From assembly GCA_009692555.1 (NCBI GenBank), contig SHYY01000046.1, positions 1-34,852 on the forward strand: a stretch of 34,852 nucleotides of DNA, written 5' to 3'. A program made the position numbers and the translations under genes. Under the pieces are notes generated by a model. That model saw only the letters and a program-made list of their open reading frames with translations. It was not told the DNA's origin and did no database searches. Source of the DNA: Myxococcales bacterium (GTDB taxonomy: Bacteria; Myxococcota_A; Polyangia; Palsa-1104; SHYY01). This document shows positions 32,198 to 34,852 of the stretch, piece by piece (positions within the stretch are counted from its first letter, which is position 1; every line of letters begins with the position of its first letter).

Positions 32198-32362
32198 CTA
32201 CAGCGCCGCTGACCGCGTGAGCAATCCGATCGCCCGCCAGTCGGCGTCGGTCAGGTGCAGAGCGTGCGACGGCACCGTGCGCCCGAGGTCATCGATCTCG
32301 CCCCGCTCGAATGCCTGCTTGATCAGGCGAGTCCCGTGCTCGACGAAAGCCTCCCAGAACCC
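32198..32362 (-). pseudogene. Possible C-terminal gene fragment
   Basis: The minus frame ending at 32198 reads GFWEAFVEHGTRLIKQAFER and later HALHLTDADWRAIGLLTR. The amino-acid mix is balanced and protein-like, unlike the rest of that frame, which is antisense to the next gene. No start codon is evident, and the upstream 80 bases are Arg/Ser-rich. It may be the tail of a decayed gene. The family is unknown. Confidence 0.3.
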
Positions 32363-32470
32363 CGTGCGGGGTGGGCGGCGACTGTCCCCCGTCGGTCGAG
32401 CCGCCGCCCGCCGGGTGGTTGACCGGCGGCCGGCCGCCGCGTAGTGTCGCTGCCAACCGAGGAGGGTGCG

Positions 32471-32893
32471 ATGCTGCCAAGAGGCGTGGTGGTACTGGGG
32501 GTCTTGCTGCTTGCTGCGACCATCTCGGGAGCTGCACCGCCGACGAAGAGGGCGTTGATGACGTGGCCCGCCTTGCCCGTCTCGGGGTTCATCAGCGGGC
32601 GGGCCGCAACCAACGCCGATGTCGAGGCCGGCAACGCGGTGTTTGCCCTGAAGACAGAAGGCGATCGGCCCATGGGCGTCCCCGTGAAGATCGCGATACC
32701 TCAGTACGCGATCCACATGGACGCCGAGACCGGGAAGGGCACTCCCGGCTTCATCATTCAGGCGGAAAAAGGGGGAGAGATCACCATCGTCGGCTTCCTC
32801 CAGTTGCCCGAGCGCACGACCCTGATGGGGACGCTCGCGGAGTTCAAGCTGCTCGGGACGAAGACGCCGTCAACGCCGCCACGCTGGCAGTAG
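32471..32893 (+). CDS. Small secreted hypothetical protein
   Basis: 140 residues from ATG 32471, with a strong GAGGAGGG upstream. A signal peptide (GVVVLGVLLLAATISGA) ends near residue 22 without a lipobox. The mature part has alternating strand-like stretches (NAVFALKTEGDRPMGVPVKI, GFIIQAEKGGEITIVGFLQL) and looks like a small beta-rich domain. I do not recognise the family. It is isolated between a gene fragment and the repeat-rich stretch. Confidence 0.68.
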   Translation: MLPRGVVVLGVLLLAATISGAAPPTKRALMTWPALPVSGFISGRAATNADVEAGNAVFALKTEGDRPMGVPVKIAIPQYAIHMDAETGKGTPGFIIQAEKGGEITIVGFLQLPERTTLMGTLAEFKLLGTKTPSTPPRWQ

Positions 32894-33358
32894 GCGCCCT
32901 CTCCCAGGCCAGCCTTCGGGGTCTGCGCCTCCGAGCGTCGCCCATCCGCTGCCGCCGCACGAGGTGGCACCGCCTGACGATCCTGACGTCGAGCCAGCGC
33001 CGCCACGGCGGTGGCCCCCGCTGATGACGCTGACGATCCTGACGGCGCTTTGGCGTCATGGGCGCGGCACTCTCCTGACGACGCTGATGAACCTGACGAC
33101 TTTCGGGCTCCGCTCTCCCGTCTCTATGGGGTTCGTCTCAGAATTATTCCAACCGCTACGGACCCCAAAGTCGTCAGTCTCATCAGGGTCGTCAGGCGGG
33201 AGGGTTCCCCGGCGAGGGCGCGCGTGCCAGGGCCGGGCACGTATTCGTGGGTCTCGGGCCACGGCGTCGTATCCGACTACACGAGGAGCGCGACGAGGTG
33301 CTCATCGAACGAGTCCTGCACGCGGGAGACGAGTTGCGGGCGAAGGTACTGCGACATC
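32894..33358. other. Noncoding stretch with CTGACGA-type repeats
   Basis: No gene is assigned in 465 bp. Variants of CCTGACGATCCTGACG occur at 32973-32990 and 33021-33051, and a related block at 33074-33103 is repeated in inverted orientation at 33167-33196 (listed separately). The frames across it are Asp/Pro-rich because of the repeats, not because they code for a protein. The interior (33104-33166) is less GC-rich than the flanks. Confidence 0.55.
33074..33196. repeat. Inverted repeat, 30-bp arms, 27 of 30 matching
   Basis: The left arm is 33074-33103, beginning CCTGACGAC and ending CTGACGACTTT. The right arm, 33167-33196, is its reverse complement with three mismatches. The 63-bp spacer is not palindromic. 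In RNA it would form a long hairpin. Candidates are a miniature element, a recombination site or a family of intergenic repeats. Upstream direct copies of the same word (32973-33051) favour a repeat family. Confidence 0.75.
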
Positions 33359-33839
33359 GTGGGCGCGAGGTCGCTCACGCCCAACGCTGACGCCCCGCTC
33401 ATGGCGCTGGTGCGCGCGATCGCGGCGGGCGACGCCGTGGCCGCCTCGCGCATGATCACCGAGCGGCCGGCGCTCGCGCGCGCCGCCGCGCAGGCCGGCG
33501 CAACCCGGGCGGCGTCGACGGAGTTCTTCCTCTCCGAGATCCAGCACTACCGCTACGGGGGCGACACGCCCCTGCACATCGCGGCTGCGGCGTACCAGCC
33601 CGACATCGCGCGCGAGCTGATCAGGGCGGGGCGCCGGTCGGGGCGGTGAACCGGCGCGGTGCCCAGCCGCTTCAGTACGCGGCCGACGGGCATCCCGGGG
33701 TCACCCGGGCTCGCCGACGTGGAACCCGATCGCGCAGGCGGCGGTGATCGCGTGCTTGATCGCGGCCGGCGCGAACCAGAACGCGGCCGATGTGGGCGGC
33801 GTGACGCCGCTCCACCGGGCCGCCAGATCAGAGGAGTGA
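33359..33839 (+). pseudogene. Ankyrin-repeat protein broken by two frameshifts
   Basis: The first part, from GTG 33359 or ATG 33401, reads PLMALVRAIAAGDAVAASRM, EFFLSEIQHYRYGGDTPLHI and AAAYQPDIARELIRAG. Near 33626-33632 it shifts to a frame reading APVGAVNRRGAQPLQYAADG. Near 33690-33710 it shifts again to SPTWNPIAQAAVIACLIAAG and DVGGVTPLHRAARSEE, ending at 33839. Together these are consecutive ankyrin repeats. The first shift fits loss of one G in a G run. The last repeat is cut short by the stop. A decayed gene is most likely. Confidence 0.8.
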
Positions 33840-34103
33840 CTCCTGCCGGTGCCGTGGAAGATCGATCAAGTCCGCGATTGCCAGAACCAACCATCCGACG
33901 TCCTCCGGCGTCGCCCAGTCTTGGCCCGCCACAAAGGCGATTTCGGCGGCGATGTAGTTGGAGCCGTCCCATCCTGCGAGTTCAAACGGGCAGAACTGGT
34001 CCTCGTCGGTCGGCTGAAGGTCGTGGACGAGCGTCGCTGAATCGGCTCGGAAGGTCCACTTCCCCCATCGGTGCCCGTCGCCAAACTTCCGCTGATTGAT
34101 CAT
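33828..34103 (-). CDS. Hypothetical protein
   Basis: 91 residues from ATG 34103. The sequence has no strong bias and plausible structure: FGDGHRWGKWTFRADSATLV, PTDEDQFCPFELAGWDG, NYIAAEIAFVAGQDWATPED and WLVLAIADLIDLPRH. The acidic, aromatic character differs from the Arg-rich shadow frames nearby. It overlaps the ankyrin remnant by 12 bp, convergently. I do not recognise a family. Confidence 0.6.
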   Translation of the reverse strand: MINQRKFGDGHRWGKWTFRADSATLVHDLQPTDEDQFCPFELAGWDGSNYIAAEIAFVAGQDWATPEDVGWLVLAIADLIDLPRHRQESLL

Positions 34104-34410
34104 TCATCCGACCTCGGCAAAGAGGTGCCTCGGGCACCTGACAGGGACGGTATCATGCTTCGAGAGTACCCTTTTCGTCATCGGCGCCGGCCAGATCGTG
34201 ATCCACTTGCGCCGGTTCCAGAGATCCAGTCGGAGGTGCTGCTGCGGCGGCACACGAGCCGGCCGAAGGCGCGAGATTCCTCCTCAGCGCGAATCACCGC
34301 CGGGCGCGTCCCTGCACGGACCGGCACGGACCAGCACAAGCCGAGGATGGACCGCACGAGGGCGCAGAGGTAGCATCGGGCCTTCCTCCTGACACGCTTG
34401 AGAGGCGGCG
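34104..34410. other. Intergenic stretch before the restriction locus
   Basis: No gene is assigned in about 307 bp. A perfect 7-bp hairpin AGGTGCC-TCG-GGCACCT lies at 34123-34139 with no T run after it. The plus frames are Arg-rich and lack protein-like features. The promoter of the excisionase-like gene should be here, but I cannot place it. Confidence 0.45.
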
Positions 34411-34617
34411 ATGCGCACCGCGGAACCTTGGGTCTCGGTCGACGACGTGGCTGCCCACGTCGGGGCGTCGCGCGATACGATCTACCGATGGATCGACGAG
34501 TCGGGGCTGCCCGCATCGAAGGTCGGGAGGTTCTGGAAGCTCAGGCTGTCGGACGTGGACAAGTGGATACGCTCCGGCGGGGCCGCGCAGCACAAGCGCA
34601 CCGAGGGGCGGCGATGA
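34411..34617 (+). CDS. Excisionase-family helix-turn-helix protein
   Basis: 68 residues from ATG 34411, with GAGAGGCGG upstream. The helix-turn-helix WVSVDDVAAHVGASRDTIYR followed by WIDESGLPASKVGRFWKLRL and the ending VDKWIRSGG are typical of the MerR-like excisionase domain. Small proteins of this kind often precede type I restriction genes. Its stop overlaps the next start as ATGA, so both are translated together. It binds DNA; the target is unknown. Confidence 0.85.
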   Translation: MRTAEPWVSVDDVAAHVGASRDTIYRWIDESGLPASKVGRFWKLRLSDVDKWIRSGGAAQHKRTEGRR

Positions 34618-34703
34618 GCAAGAAGGATCTCAGCGAGTCGGACATCTGCGACCAGTTCATCACCCCGGCGATCACCGACGCCGGCTGGGACATGACCACA
34701 CAG
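34614..34703 (+). pseudogene. hsdR: 5' end of a type I restriction subunit R gene, interrupted
   Basis: The first 30 codons read MSKKDLSESDICDQFITPAI and TDAGWDMTTQ, a close match to the N-terminus of the EcoKI/EcoEI-type restriction subunit R. The family continues with IREEV and a nuclease domain, but here the reading becomes HVCPVSPNPDR and then Arg/Ser-rich, stopping at 34838. The join at about 34704 is consistent with an insertion. The rest of the gene may lie outside the window on the right. Confidence 0.75.
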
Positions 34704-34852
34704 CATGTGTGTCCTGTTAGCCCGAATCCTGATCGATTTCGATCGCTTGCGCGCAGGTGTTGCGCCGGTCGATCCGACATGATCCTATCGTCGGATGCGC
34801 GACGCGAAACCGAAGCTGACGGCCGAGGCTGTTTGTGAAGTATTCGAAGCGG
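34704..34852. mobile_element. Probable left end of an insertion element
   Basis: Starting with CATGTGTGTCCTGTTAGCCC, the sequence no longer resembles hsdR. A palindrome GATCGATTTCGATC is at 34731-34744. A new frame starts at ATG 34795 and is still open at the window edge, reading MRDAKPKLTAEAVCEVFEA, which has coding character and could be the start of a transposase. The element family cannot be named from this much sequence. Confidence 0.45.
34795..34852 (+). CDS. 5' partial gene, possible transposase
   Basis: Only 19 codons are in the window: MRDAKPKLTAEAVCEVFEA. The mix is basic then helical and acidic, unlike the Arg-rich shadow frames. It runs off the right end. The position just inside a suspected insertion suggests a transposase, but no diagnostic motif is visible. 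Confidence 0.4.
   Translation, partial: MRDAKPKLTAEAVCEVFEA

Noticed and set aside
32973..33196. Plasmid replication iterons
   Set aside because: Spacing is irregular, orientation is mixed and no replication initiator gene is adjacent.
33277..33459. Minus-strand frame ending MSQYLRPQLVSRVQDSFDEH
   Set aside because: The last 25 residues look protein-like, but the frame is antisense to the start of the ankyrin remnant and has no start signal.
34123..34139. Perfect 7-bp hairpin as an intrinsic terminator
   Set aside because: No run of T follows on either strand and no gene on the plus strand ends just before it.

Overview
The window is GC-rich DNA with dense, short-spaced genes and ATGA start/stop overlaps. 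Three predicted lipoproteins carry Pro-Asp-Leu-Ala or Pro-Asp-Met-Ala linkers, and a fourth gene family shows Cys-rich DCGG repeats. Together these suggest a myxobacterium or relative (Myxococcota, formerly Deltaproteobacteria). This is inference; no rRNA or other phylogenetic marker is present. A selenocysteine tRNA shows that the lineage decodes UGA as Sec.

Layout. Positions 271-2437 (+) hold a small membrane protein, a cobalamin-binding-type protein and a tandem-FKBP lipoprotein. Positions 2438-16021 hold an unusual amide-bond cluster: four ATP-grasp ligases, a GCS2 ligase fused to CBS domains, two esterases, an S51-like amidohydrolase, an N-formylglutamate-amidohydrolase-like enzyme, glycogen synthase, a methyltransferase and a nucleotidyltransferase. 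Ten of these genes lie head to tail on the minus strand from 16021 to 4918, most with overlaps or gaps under 10 bp. Ligases, hydrolases and glgA in one transcript suggest synthesis and turnover of an acidic amino-acid conjugate, perhaps linked to polysaccharide. The product is unknown.

Positions 16108-26970 are more ordinary: a repeat-rich lipoprotein with a fibrinogen-like domain, a membrane-TPR protein, the conserved ricT-holB pair, a frameshifted monooxygenase, a cysteine-synthase-like enzyme, an oxidoreductase and two lipoproteins.

At 27014-27113 (-) lies tRNA-Sec, with the C-terminal remnant of a tyrosine recombinase against its 5' end. From there to the right edge the DNA looks like a decaying accessory region: gene fragments, frameshifts, repeats, and a type I restriction locus that stops matching after 30 codons. 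Three things stand out in it. (i) A 113-codon gene at 31290-31631 has an in-frame TGA followed at the right distance by a hairpin with a GGUC loop, so it is a candidate selenoprotein. (ii) A protein at 28615-29424 resembles the C-terminal two thirds of FtsZ without the GTP-binding signature. (iii) A neighbour at 29872-30972 resembles the DnaB helicase motor without its Walker A lysine. The last two look like nucleotide-binding-dead versions of essential machines, side by side.

All calls come from reading the sequence by eye. Family assignments rest on remembered motifs, not on searches.
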